Below, piece by piece: positions 18,328 to 26,727 of a stretch of 64,000 nucleotides of DNA; position 1 is the first letter of the stretch, and every line of letters begins with the position of its first letter. The notes under the pieces were generated by a model. That model saw only the letters and a program-made list of their open reading frames with translations, had not been told where the DNA came from and did no database searches. This DNA comes from Acidobacteriota bacterium. Its GTDB lineage: Bacteria > Acidobacteriota > Thermoanaerobaculia > Multivoradales > JAGPDF01. The stretch lies in NCBI GenBank assembly GCA_014584695.1, contig JACTMI010000010.1:209272-273271 (forward strand), read 5' to 3'. Made by a program: the position numbers and the translations under genes.

Positions 18328-18379
18328 AAAATTGGGGACAGGCACGCCTTCTTCGTAAGTCGTGCCTGTCCCCAATTTT
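18328..18379. repeat. REP-like palindrome, copy 5 (variant loop)
   Basis: The 19-nt arms (AAAATTGGGGACAGGCACG and its complement) are perfect, but the centre is a 14-nt segment CCTTCTTCGTAAGT in place of GCAATA-N2-TATTGC. It lies between two same-strand genes. Confidence 0.92.
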
Positions 18380-18389
18380 TCTGACGGGG

Positions 18390-19361
18390 TCACGGGGTGG
18401 CGGGGAGGAACCCCAGGAGGACGTCGCGGAAGCGGGCGGGCTCTTCGACGGGGCTGAAGTGGCCGGAGTGCTCGAAGAGGACGTAGCGCGCGTCGGGGAG
18501 GCCGTCGGCGAGCTCCTTCACTTTCGCCGGCGGGGTCAGGTCGGCGGCGCCGGCGATCACCAGGCTGGGGACGGTGATCGCGGCCAGGCGGTCGCGGACG
18601 TCGAAGGTCGGGCTGGCGCGGTCGGTGTAGTCCGCGTGGGCGGCGCTGAACTGAGCGGAGCGGAAGATCTCCCAAAGGGCCGGGCCGTGGGTCTCCGGTG
18701 CCGCCATCATCTCCGGGAAGTACTCCTCGATCCAAAAGGTCTTCCCGAGCTCGGTCCTCTCCGGCCAGCCGAGCTCCGGCGCGGCGACCCTCTGCTGGTG
18801 CGCCATCCAGCGCTGCATCAGGCCGGGGTGCGACTCCGCGAAACGCTGCATGTCCTCCGCGCCGAACGAGGCGACGCCGTGGACGAAGATCGCGGAGTGG
18901 AGCGTCTCGGGGCGCTCGGCGGCGAGCATCACGAGGTTCATGGCGCCGTTCGACCAGCCGATGGCGTGGACCTTGTCGAGCCCGAGATGGTCGCGCACGG
19001 CGTGAAAGTCCTCGCGCACGGCCGCCATGCCCATGTCCTCTTCCTGCGCGACCGGGCTCGAGCGGCCCATGCCGCGCGGGTCGAAGTAGACCATCGTCAG
19101 ATCGGCTTCGAGCGGCCGGTAGAGACCACGCAGACCTTCGAGCGAGAGTCCCCACGAGTTGGACAGGTGCATCACGACCGGACCCTTCCCGTGGACCTCG
19201 TAGTGGATCGTGCGGCCAGCGACGGCGAGCTCGAAGCTGCCGTTGGCGAGCCCCGACGGCGCGGCAGCCGCCGGCTCCGGCTCCTTCGCCGGGGTCTGGC
19301 CGCAGCCCGCGAGCAGGCCAAGCGAGACAACGAGAAACGGGGCGGCGAGGCGTCGAAACAT
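18390..19361 (-). CDS. Alpha/beta-hydrolase lipoprotein
   Basis: The 323-residue protein starts at ATG 19361. Its lipoprotein signal is LVVSLGLLAGC. The hydrolase core has YFDPRGMGRSSP, the nucleophile elbow IGWSNGAMN (Ser), an acid in VIAGAADLTPP, and the terminal histidine in FEHSGHFSPVEEP. The layout is that of proline iminopeptidase- or haloperoxidase-like hydrolases, here membrane-anchored. The substrate is unknown. REP palindromes bracket the gene on both sides, with copy 5 just past the stop and copy 6 about 24 nt upstream of the start. Confidence 0.87.
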   Translation of the reverse strand: MFRRLAAPFLVVSLGLLAGCGQTPAKEPEPAAAAPSGLANGSFELAVAGRTIHYEVHGKGPVVMHLSNSWGLSLEGLRGLYRPLEADLTMVYFDPRGMGRSSPVAQEEDMGMAAVREDFHAVRDHLGLDKVHAIGWSNGAMNLVMLAAERPETLHSAIFVHGVASFGAEDMQRFAESHPGLMQRWMAHQQRVAAPELGWPERTELGKTFWIEEYFPEMMAAPETHGPALWEIFRSAQFSAAHADYTDRASPTFDVRDRLAAITVPSLVIAGAADLTPPAKVKELADGLPDARYVLFEHSGHFSPVEEPARFRDVLLGFLPATP

Positions 19362-19384
19362 GGCGATCCTCCAGTTAGAGAAAA

Positions 19385-19425
19385 ACGGGGACAGGCACGC
19401 TTTTCATATTGCGTGCCTGTCCCGA
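19385..19425. repeat. REP-like palindrome, copy 6
   Basis: The arms CGGGGACAGGCACGC (19386-19400) and GCGTGCCTGTCCCG (19411-19424) surround a degenerate 10-nt centre TTTTCATATT. It lies between the hydrolase start and the beta-helix gene stop on the minus strand. Confidence 0.9.
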
Positions 19426-19438
19426 TCTCCCGCCCGGT

Positions 19439-20872
19439 CTAGTCGACGGCGAGGGACCAGGCGCGGGTGTCGGCGCGCTCGAAGCCGTCGGCGAAGATGG
19501 CGCCGCGCTCGAGCGCTCCCTGGTCGGGCAGGGCTCCGACGATGCGGCTCGCGTGAGCCAGATCGAAGGGGCCGAGGCCACCGGCAGGCGATGCCGTGCC
19601 GGCGCCGACCGCCGGCGAAAGCGCGGACAGGCGGTAGTCGCCGGCACCCGGGGCGACGAACAGCGGATCGACCCCCACCAAGTTGAACGAACCGGTCGCG
19701 GCGCCCCCGGTGAAGACCACGTCGCCCCCGGCGTTGTCCCACGCGATCGAGTTGGTCAGCACCACCGAGCCGGGGGCGCCCGCGAACAGGAAGGCGCCGA
19801 GGGACTCGTGCCCGGTGATCGTGAGGTTGGTCAGGCGAACCGTCGAGGTGTTGGTGCCGAGATCGAGCCCCACTCCGCCGCGAGCCACCAGCGAGTCCGT
19901 CAGGTTCACGCTACCGCCGAAGAGGTTGAGGCGCACCTGGGCCGTGTCGTCGCCGGTCCCATTCCAGTTGTCGGTGATCTCGAGCCGGCGCAGCGTCAGC
20001 ACGCCGCTCTCGTTGGCGCCGAGATCGATGCCGTGCCCCCAGACCTCCCCGGCGCCCGCGGTGTCACCGTGGTTGTCGGTGATGAGGAAGTCCTCGATCT
20101 CGAGGAGCGCGGAGTCCGACACGGTGGCTTGAATGCCGCCGCCGCGCCGCTGCGACCCGCCGGTGAGGGCGTTGCCGCTCGCGACGCCGTGGCGCACCAG
20201 GACCTGGGACGATCCGGAGGCTCCGATGTGGGCGCCGCCGCCCAGGGGCGCCCCGATCGAGTCGTCGATCTCGACATCGTTGCCGGTGAAGGAGACCCCG
20301 GCGACCCGGATCTGGCCGCTGCCGACCGCGAAGAGCGCGGCCCCGCCGCCGGTGGCACCGAACGTGCCTTGGGTGGTCGTGGTGAGGTTCGAGTCGAAAT
20401 GGCAGTCCTCGAGCGTCGCCGCGGTGCCGTTGACGCCCAGGTAGAGCCCGCCCCCGGCCCAGGGCGAGCTGTCGACCCGGCCGTTGCGGAAGGTCAGGCC
20501 GCGCAGCACCAGCTCACCCGCGGTGATGAACCCGGTCATCAGGACCCTGCCCGTCCCGCCGCCGTCGAGCACCGTCGCGCCGGGCGACTCGTCGCGCACG
20601 GCGTAAGCGGCGTCCCAGCCGCCCGAGATCTCCAAGCGGCCGCCGAGGTCGGAGTCGAACAGCTCCAGGTGCTCGAAGAAGGTCGTGGCACGGAGCCGGA
20701 GCTCGTCGTCCTGCGGCGTCGCCTGGGCGGCGTCGATCGCCTCCTGCACCGTAGCGAAGGCCCCGCCGGGACCGACGGTAAGAATGGCCGCAGCCGCCGG
20801 GTCTCCGAGCGCGAAAAGCGCGCCGAGTGCCATGAGCACGACGAGCGCGAGCGCTTCGTGAGTTTTCGTCAC
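19439..20872 (-). CDS. Secreted right-handed beta-helix protein with C-terminal W-motif tag
   Basis: GTG 20872 is chosen because GAGGAGG lies 6 nt upstream and a signal peptide (EALALVVLMALGALFAL) follows at once, giving 477 residues. The mature protein opens with LTVGPGGAFATVQEAIDAAQ, the usual start of pectate-lyase-like beta-helices. It then repeats short LxLxNLTI / VxLTNSIxWxN turns typical of parallel beta-helix coils. There is no recognisable catalytic site, so polysaccharide binding or a structural surface role is more likely than lyase activity. It ends AIFADGFERADTRAWSLAVD, the shared C-terminal motif of this window. It is separate from the molybdenum hydroxylase genes upstream. Confidence 0.85.
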   Translation of the reverse strand: MTKTHEALALVVLMALGALFALGDPAAAAILTVGPGGAFATVQEAIDAAQATPQDDELRLRATTFFEHLELFDSDLGGRLEISGGWDAAYAVRDESPGATVLDGGGTGRVLMTGFITAGELVLRGLTFRNGRVDSSPWAGGGLYLGVNGTAATLEDCHFDSNLTTTTQGTFGATGGGAALFAVGSGQIRVAGVSFTGNDVEIDDSIGAPLGGGAHIGASGSSQVLVRHGVASGNALTGGSQRRGGGIQATVSDSALLEIEDFLITDNHGDTAGAGEVWGHGIDLGANESGVLTLRRLEITDNWNGTGDDTAQVRLNLFGGSVNLTDSLVARGGVGLDLGTNTSTVRLTNLTITGHESLGAFLFAGAPGSVVLTNSIAWDNAGGDVVFTGGAATGSFNLVGVDPLFVAPGAGDYRLSALSPAVGAGTASPAGGLGPFDLAHASRIVGALPDQGALERGAIFADGFERADTRAWSLAVD

Positions 20873-20983
20873 TGGCAGCCTCCTCTCGAGGACCGATGCG
20901 GCTGATCTCGCACTGTTCCCAGTCACACGGGCTCTCTCGATGTTACGCAAGATCCGTAACACGAACGCAACAGGGGGCCCGCG

Positions 20984-23200
20984 CTAGGAAGGGACGGCTC
21001 GGGCGAGCGCGGTGCGCACCCTTTCAGGGGTGAGCGGCAGGCGGAAGAGGCGCGCGCCGGTGGCGTCGAAGAGGGCGTTGGCGAGGACCGCGCCGGTGGG
21101 AACGATTGCCGGCTCACCGCCCCCCTGCGGGGCGAGAGCGTCGTTGGCGACCAGCACCGACTCGATCTTCGGCACCCAGGAGAAGCGGGGGATCTCGTAG
21201 GTGTCGAAGTTGCGGTCGAGGATCCTGCCGCCCTCGAAACGGAGCTCCTCGCTCAGCGTGTACCCGAGGCCCATCGTGATGCAGCCCTCGATTTGCATCT
21301 TGGCGCCTTCGGGGTTGACGACCATTCCCATGTCCTGGGCGCAGACCACGCGCTTCACCTGGATCCGGCCGCTCGCGCGCTCGACCTCGACTTCGGCCAT
21401 CAGGGCGACGTAGGTGCCGGCGTCGATTCCGCACGCGACCCCCTGCCCGCTGCCGCTCAGCGCCCGGCCGCTCTTCCAGCCGAACGCCTCGGCCGCCGCC
21501 ACGAGGACGCCGCGCATGCGCGGATCGACCAGATTGCGCAGGCGCAGCTCGACTGGATCGAGCCCGGCGGCGGCGGCCACGATGTCCAGGTGCGATTCGC
21601 GCGCGAAGGCGTTCATGTTGGCGCCCGGCGCCCGCCAGGGCCCGACGGCGAAGGGGTGCAAGCGGCGGCCGTCGCGTTGGATGGCGCTGCCGCGCGCGCC
21701 GTAGGAGCGGATGCGGACGTTGCGCACGTCGTAGTAGAGCTCGGCGCCGCGCGAGCCCGCGCCCCAGACGTCGTAGCTCCAGAGCGACAGGTGGCCGGCA
21801 CCGTCGAGCGCCGTGGTGAACTCGACCACCGCCGCCGGATCGAAGGTGTCGTAGAAGAACTCCTCCTCGCGCGTCCAGGCGACCGCGACCGGCCTCGCCG
21901 TCGCCCGCGCCAGCCGCGCCGCCTCGACCGCCTGCCGGTGCGCGCTCTTGCCGCCGAAGCCGCCGCCGACGTAGGGGGTGAGAACACGCACCTTGTCCTC
22001 CGGCAGGCCGAGCGCCGCCACGATCGAGTCGCGGGTCGGGAAGGGCGTCTGGGTCGAAGCCCAGACGGTCATCTTGCCGTCGACCAGCTCGGCGAGCGCG
22101 ACGTGGGGCTCCAGCGGCGCGTGCGCGACGTAGCCCTTGTGGAAGGTGCTGGTGAGCCGTCCGGACGCGCCCTCGAGCAGCGCTTCGGGCTCGCCGCGCA
22201 GATCGACCTGTTGCGGCTCGGTCGCGGTCCGGCGGAGGTGCGCGAAGATCGTCTCGGTGTCGGGTCCGGCGGGTGGCGCCGACCACTCCGCGCGCAGCGC
22301 CGCGAGCGCCGTGGCGGCGCCGTCGGGCGTGGGGTGGAGCACGGCGACGAGGTCCTCCTCGCGAACGACGACGACGCCCGGCAGCCGCGCCGCCGCCGCG
22401 GTGTCGACGCTCGTGAGCTCGGCGCCGTGCGCCGGCGGGCGCAGGATCCGCGCGTGCAGTAAGCCCGGGCGCTTCAGGTCGCCGGTGAACTGTGCCGCTC
22501 CGGTCACTTTGGCGCGGGCGTCGAAGCGCTCGGGCGAGCGTCCCATGACCCGGAACTGCTCGACCTGCCGGAGCACCGCCTTCTCGCCGACCAGCCGGGC
22601 GATCTGCCTGCCCTGCGCGAGCTCGCCGTAGGTGACCCGGCGCCCCGGCTCCGCCGCGACCGCGACCACGCCGGCGGCGACGGTGAGCGCCTCGCGCGCG
22701 ACGCCGAGCCGCGCCGCCGCCAGATCGAGCAGGACGAGCCGCGCTTCGGCCGCCGCGGCGCGCAGCACCGGGCCGAACATCCGCGTCGTCAGCGAGCCGA
22801 AGGTCCCCATGTCCCAGGGGCAACGGTCGGTGTCGCCCATCACCATGTCGACCGCGTCGAGCGCGACGTCCAGCTCGTCGGCCACCATCTGCGCCTGCGA
22901 CGTCTCGACCCCCTGCCCCATTTCGATCTTGCCGGTGAAAACGGTGACCCGCCCGTCGGCGCCGATCAGCAGGTAGGCGTTCAAGTCCTCGGGATAGGGC
23001 CGCCGCCCCTGCGCGAACAGATCCTCGGCGCCGAGGGTGACGAAGACCGCGACGCCGCCGCCGACCAGGCGGAAGAACGAGCGGCGGTCGAGGCCGTCGC
23101 GGAACAGGGTCCCGAGGTCGAGATCGACGCCCAGGTCGGGGCTCGCGCCGTAGTCTCCCGGCGGCTCGCGGCGCGCTTCGCGGCTCGCCCGCGGGGTCAC
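20984..23200 (-). CDS. Tat-exported molybdenum hydroxylase large subunit (isoquinoline oxidoreductase/aldehyde oxidase type)
   Basis: The start is GTG 23200, overlapping the small-subunit stop by 4 nt; the product has 738 residues. A twin-arginine signal (LDRRSFFRLVGGGVAVF) predicts export with bound cofactor. The catalytic domain has GKIEMGQGVETSQAQMVADEL, TPYVGGGFGGK, GPWRAPGANMNAF and the active-site glutamate in PQGGGEPAI. It binds molybdopterin cytosine dinucleotide and hydroxylates aldehydes or N-heterocycles, passing electrons to the 2Fe-2S subunit. No FAD subunit is encoded nearby, as in the IorAB/aldehyde dehydrogenase group that donates to cytochromes. The substrate is not known. 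Confidence 0.93.
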   Translation of the reverse strand: MTPRASREARREPPGDYGASPDLGVDLDLGTLFRDGLDRRSFFRLVGGGVAVFVTLGAEDLFAQGRRPYPEDLNAYLLIGADGRVTVFTGKIEMGQGVETSQAQMVADELDVALDAVDMVMGDTDRCPWDMGTFGSLTTRMFGPVLRAAAAEARLVLLDLAAARLGVAREALTVAAGVVAVAAEPGRRVTYGELAQGRQIARLVGEKAVLRQVEQFRVMGRSPERFDARAKVTGAAQFTGDLKRPGLLHARILRPPAHGAELTSVDTAAAARLPGVVVVREEDLVAVLHPTPDGAATALAALRAEWSAPPAGPDTETIFAHLRRTATEPQQVDLRGEPEALLEGASGRLTSTFHKGYVAHAPLEPHVALAELVDGKMTVWASTQTPFPTRDSIVAALGLPEDKVRVLTPYVGGGFGGKSAHRQAVEAARLARATARPVAVAWTREEEFFYDTFDPAAVVEFTTALDGAGHLSLWSYDVWGAGSRGAELYYDVRNVRIRSYGARGSAIQRDGRRLHPFAVGPWRAPGANMNAFARESHLDIVAAAAGLDPVELRLRNLVDPRMRGVLVAAAEAFGWKSGRALSGSGQGVACGIDAGTYVALMAEVEVERASGRIQVKRVVCAQDMGMVVNPEGAKMQIEGCITMGLGYTLSEELRFEGGRILDRNFDTYEIPRFSWVPKIESVLVANDALAPQGGGEPAIVPTGAVLANALFDATGARLFRLPLTPERVRTALARAVPS

Positions 23201-23673
23201 GACGCACCCCCCTTGCCAGCCGCGACCTGCTCGACCGCGGCCACGATCCGCTGATGCGCGCCGCAGCGGCAGAGATTGCCGTCGAGCCCGTCCAGGATCT
23301 GCTGCCGCGTCGCGCGCGGGTGCCGGGCGAGCAGTGCGTGGGCGGCGAGGATCATTCCCGGAGTGCAGAAGCCGCACTGGAAGCCGCCCGCCTCGACGAA
23401 GGCCTGCTGCAGAGGGTGGAGTCGATCCCCTTCGGCCAAGCCCTCGATGGTGACGACTCGTTTGCCCGCCACGGCCGCGACCGGGGTCAGGCAGGCCTGG
23501 GTCGCGGCGCCGTCGACGAGCACCGTGCACGCGCCGCAGACCCCTTCGCCGCAGCCGTGCTTGGCGCCGGTCAGGCCGAGCTCGCCGCGCAGCACCCAGA
23601 GCAGCGAGCGGGAGCCGTCGGTCTCGAGCCCGATGGCGTGGCCGTTGAGGTGTAACTCGACGGTTCTCGACAT
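23197..23673 (-). CDS. 2Fe-2S small subunit of molybdenum hydroxylase
   Basis: This 158-residue protein starts at ATG 23673 with GAGGAGG upstream. It contains two [2Fe-2S] sites: the plant-type CGEGVCGACTV and the C-terminal alpha-helical CGFCTPG / LCRCGAH pair. It relays electrons from the molybdenum centre of the next gene. It has no signal peptide of its own and would be co-exported with the Tat-bearing large subunit, as in related enzymes. The genes overlap by 4 nt (GTGA). Confidence 0.93.
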   Translation of the reverse strand: MSRTVELHLNGHAIGLETDGSRSLLWVLRGELGLTGAKHGCGEGVCGACTVLVDGAATQACLTPVAAVAGKRVVTIEGLAEGDRLHPLQQAFVEAGGFQCGFCTPGMILAAHALLARHPRATRQQILDGLDGNLCRCGAHQRIVAAVEQVAAGKGGAS

Positions 23674-23997
23674 GTTCGCCTCCTCGCGCTCGGTCCGCGG
23701 CGGGCGCTCCCCGGGCAGCGCGGCCGCGCCCAGCCTGCTCGCAGCGTACCAGGATCGGCCCCGAGGCCCTCGCAGCGGATGCCGCCGGCCCTCGACCCTC
23801 GAGCGGCTTCGGGCGTCTGCGCCCGCTCGCCGCGCCAGCGCCGTGTCCCCGAGTCCGCCCAGCTTGCGATCTCTCTCCAGGGGGACCTCGAGCTGCGGGT
23901 CCAGCGGCCGCCCCGGCCGGTGTCGCAACTCTCGCCGAGGCCGGCGCTAGAGTGGCGCGCGAGGTCGCCTTCGGCCGCGGCGCGAAGGGAGGGAGGG
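23674..23997. other. Divergent intergenic region, nothing specific seen
   Basis: These 324 nt separate the molybdenum hydroxylase operon (minus) from the membrane-protein gene (plus) and should hold both promoters. I see no palindrome, RNA gene or conserved small open frame in it. Confidence 0.4.
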
Positions 23998-24690
23998 ATG
24001 TTCCGAACCAGCGGCTACTTCTTCGCGGGTCTGTTCGGCGCCGCGCTGGTCGCCTTCTGGCCGTCGTATCTCTCGAAGCTGCCGGCGGGCGATGTCTACG
24101 TCCACCTGCACGCGGTGCTGATGACTCTCTGGTGTGGCCTGCTGATCGCGCAGCCGCTGCTGATCCGTGGCGGCCGCCGGCCGCTGCACCGGGCGCTCGG
24201 CCGCGCGAGCTACGCGCTGGTGCCGCCGATCGTGGTGGCGTCGCTGTTGCTCGCCAACTCCCGTCTGCGCGCCCTGGACGAAGAGGCCTTCGCGCGGGAG
24301 GGCCGCTTCGTCTACCTGCCGCTCGCGGCCATCGCGCTCTTCCTCGCGAGCTACGTGCTGGCGATGGTCTACCGGCGCCGACCGGCGCTCCACGCCCGCT
24401 ACATGATCGCGACCGGCCTCACCCTGATCGATCCGGTGGTGGCGCGGCTGCTCTTCTTCTATTTTCCACCGCTCTCCCACGACCTGCACTATCAGGCGAT
24501 CGGCTACGGCCTGACCCTGCTCGTCTTGGCCCTGCTCATCTGGCGCGAGCGCGGCGAGCGCGCCGGACGCGCCGCCTTCCCGGTCGCCTTCGCGCTCTTC
24601 GCGCTCGTCTACGGCCTCTGGTTCACCCTCGGCCAGACCCCGCTCTGGCAAGCCGCCGCGAGCTGGTACCGCGGCCTGCCCCTGACCTGA
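23998..24690 (+). CDS. Multi-pass membrane protein, unknown
   Basis: The 230-residue protein starts at ATG 23998 after GGAGGGAGGG. Six to seven hydrophobic segments are visible, with histidines in HLHAVLMTLWCG, RRPLHRALGRASY and PALHARYMIATG that could bind haem or metal. Overall it resembles DUF2306-like or cytochrome-b561-like small membrane proteins, but I do not recognise the family firmly. It stands alone between divergent and downstream genes. Confidence 0.75.
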   Translation: MFRTSGYFFAGLFGAALVAFWPSYLSKLPAGDVYVHLHAVLMTLWCGLLIAQPLLIRGGRRPLHRALGRASYALVPPIVVASLLLANSRLRALDEEAFAREGRFVYLPLAAIALFLASYVLAMVYRRRPALHARYMIATGLTLIDPVVARLLFFYFPPLSHDLHYQAIGYGLTLLVLALLIWRERGERAGRAAFPVAFALFALVYGLWFTLGQTPLWQAAASWYRGLPLT

Positions 24691-24922
24691 CGAGGCGCGC
24701 CTCGCGACGCGGGCGGGCGCCGCGAATCGGCGGCTCGTCCTGCACTCCGCTCGGGAGCATGCCCGCGGTGGGAAGCCTGGTCGGCCGAAACCGTGCTCGC
24801 GGCCCTTCCGTCTTCGCCCGCCCCGACCTTGGTCAGGGGAGACTTCCGACTCCCTTCAGTGGTCCGACTCCAGTGACCTCCGTAGCCTGCCGTCAGAACT
24901 TCCATTTGGTGAGGAGGCGGCG

Positions 24923-26140
24923 ATGCGAGGACGGGCATGGCGGGGCGTGTTCGGGGTGACCGGTCTGGCGGTGGCTCTCGCGGTCGGAGCGGCGGCGCAG
25001 GATCCCCTGCCGCTGACCGGCGAGCTGCTGGTCAACCAGACCACGGCGGGCGTTCAGTCGGGTCCAGCGGTCGGCATGGCGGCCAATGGCACCCACGTCG
25101 TGCTCTGGACGAGCGAGGGCCAGGACGGTGACGGGCAGGCGATCGTCTTCCGCAAGTTCCCGGGCGACGGCACGGCGCCTTTCAACGAAGCGGTCCTCAA
25201 TCAAGACACCGCGGGCGACCAGTTCAACTCCGCGATCGGCATGAACGAGGCCGGCGGCTGGGTCGGCGCCTGGGACTCGGCGACGAGCGGCCAGGGTCTG
25301 CGGGGGCGTCGCACGAACGCCGGGGGCACGGTCCTGGCGAACGAGTTCCCGCTCATGGAGACTCCCGCCATCGGCGCCCAGTTCGTCGCGATCGCACGCT
25401 CGGAGAACGACTCCTTCGTCGCCGTCTGGCAGGCGAGCTCGGAAAGCCGATTTCGCCGTTTCGACGACGCGGGAGCGGCCGTCTCGGGAGACGGAACCGT
25501 GGCCCCGACGCTCGGCCAGACCTTTCGGCCGCGGGTCGCCGCCCGCTCCGACGGAGGCTTCGTCGTCGCCTTCGAAGCCGTCGACGACGACCAGAACGGC
25601 GTCTACTTCCAGCGTTTCGGGACCCTCGGTCTCCCCATCGGCGATCCGGTCCACGTCGCGCAGTCGGAGGCCGGCGACCAGCGCGACGCCGATCTCGCCA
25701 TCCTCCCCGGCAACGGCTTCGTCATCGTCTGGAACGACTCGCTCCAGGGGCTGCGCGCGCGGCGCTTCCGGCTCACCGGCGTACCGCTCGGCGACGAGAT
25801 CGCCGTCGCCCCGGCGGTCAGTGTCGCGCGACCGTCGGTGGCCGTCTCGTCCGCGGGGGGCTTCGTCGTCGCCTATCAGCCCGGCGAGGTCCGCGCGCGC
25901 GAGTTCGACCGGCTCGGACGCCCGGTCGGGCCCAGCTTCCAGGTCAACCTGACGACCGACGGGCTCCAGGCCGCTCCGACGGTCGGCGCCGGCCTCGACC
26001 GCTTCGTCGTCGCCTGGCACTCGGCCAACTTCGACGGCGACGGCCTCGCCGTCGTCCGTCGCCTCTACCAGCTGTCTTCCATCTTCGTCGACACCTTCGA
26101 CAGCGGCACCCTCGGAGCCTGGAGCAGCACGGTCCCCTGA
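24923..26140 (+). CDS. Secreted beta-propeller-like protein with C-terminal W-motif tag
   Basis: The 405-residue protein starts at ATG 24923 after GTGAGGAGG, with a signal peptide ending at GAAAQD. It then shows about eight repeats of the type GGFVV(A/V)(F/W)xxxxxDxxGxxxxRxFxxxGxPxGD, as in bacterial propeller or surface-repeat proteins. No catalytic motif is visible. It ends SIFVDTFDSGTLGAWSSTVP, the shared C-terminal motif. Ligand and role are unknown; extracellular location is well supported. Confidence 0.82.
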   Translation: MRGRAWRGVFGVTGLAVALAVGAAAQDPLPLTGELLVNQTTAGVQSGPAVGMAANGTHVVLWTSEGQDGDGQAIVFRKFPGDGTAPFNEAVLNQDTAGDQFNSAIGMNEAGGWVGAWDSATSGQGLRGRRTNAGGTVLANEFPLMETPAIGAQFVAIARSENDSFVAVWQASSESRFRRFDDAGAAVSGDGTVAPTLGQTFRPRVAARSDGGFVVAFEAVDDDQNGVYFQRFGTLGLPIGDPVHVAQSEAGDQRDADLAILPGNGFVIVWNDSLQGLRARRFRLTGVPLGDEIAVAPAVSVARPSVAVSSAGGFVVAYQPGEVRAREFDRLGRPVGPSFQVNLTTDGLQAAPTVGAGLDRFVVAWHSANFDGDGLAVVRRLYQLSSIFVDTFDSGTLGAWSSTVP

Positions 26141-26258
26141 GGCGCAGCGCGCGGCCGCCCACCCTGGCGGGCGGCCCGGGCGCCACCCGCGGGAGGGTTC
26201 CCTTCGGCGGGCCGCCGCTCCTAGGGTCGCCGCGAGCACCCTGCCCAGGAGGACCGCC

Positions 26259-26717
26259 ATGCGTGAGCTGTTGCGGGACGCCGAGCACCTGATCCGGCTC
26301 GGTCTGCTCTTCGCCGCCGGACTGCTCGTCTTCCTGGTGGTGCGCGCGCAGCTGGTGCCCGCGGGCTTCGGCGAGCTGGGTCACTTCCGCGCCGGCGCCA
26401 TCGGCGCCAACCAGGAGCGCGAGCCGCGCTTCGCCGGCCGCGCCGCCTGCGCCGAATGCCACGGCGAGCCCGCGGAGTCGCTCGCGGCCGGCGGCCACGC
26501 GGCGATCTCCTGCGAGTCTTGCCATGGCGCACTCGCCGCCCATGCCGCCGAGCCGGCCGAGATTCCCGGCTTCGCGGCGACGGCCCGGGCGCTGTGCGTG
26601 CAGTGCCACGCCATGAACCGCGCGCGCCCCGCCGGGCACCCGCAGGTCGAGCCGGTCTCGCACGCCGAGGGCGCGGCCTGCACCGACTGCCACGACGCCC
26701 ACGCGCCCGGGCTCTGA
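26259..26717 (+). CDS. Membrane-anchored tetrahaem cytochrome c
   Basis: This 152-residue protein starts at ATG 26259 with CCAGGAGG upstream. One N-terminal membrane anchor (LGLLFAAGLLVFLVV) precedes four haem motifs: CAECH, CESCH, CVQCH and CTDCH. It resembles NrfB/DsrJ-type small multihaem proteins. It is the first gene of a three-gene operon with a ferredoxin-like Fe-S protein and an NrfD-like quinone-binding membrane subunit, so it probably exchanges electrons between the quinone pool and periplasmic partners. Confidence 0.9.
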   Translation: MRELLRDAEHLIRLGLLFAAGLLVFLVVRAQLVPAGFGELGHFRAGAIGANQEREPRFAGRAACAECHGEPAESLAAGGHAAISCESCHGALAAHAAEPAEIPGFAATARALCVQCHAMNRARPAGHPQVEPVSHAEGAACTDCHDAHAPGL

Positions 26718-26727
26718 GGAGAAGAGC

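Noticed and set aside
11160..19425. The repeats as a CRISPR array or as plain transcription terminators
   Set aside because: Spacing is kilobases and irregular, there are no cas genes, and several copies lie between divergent promoters where no transcript ends.
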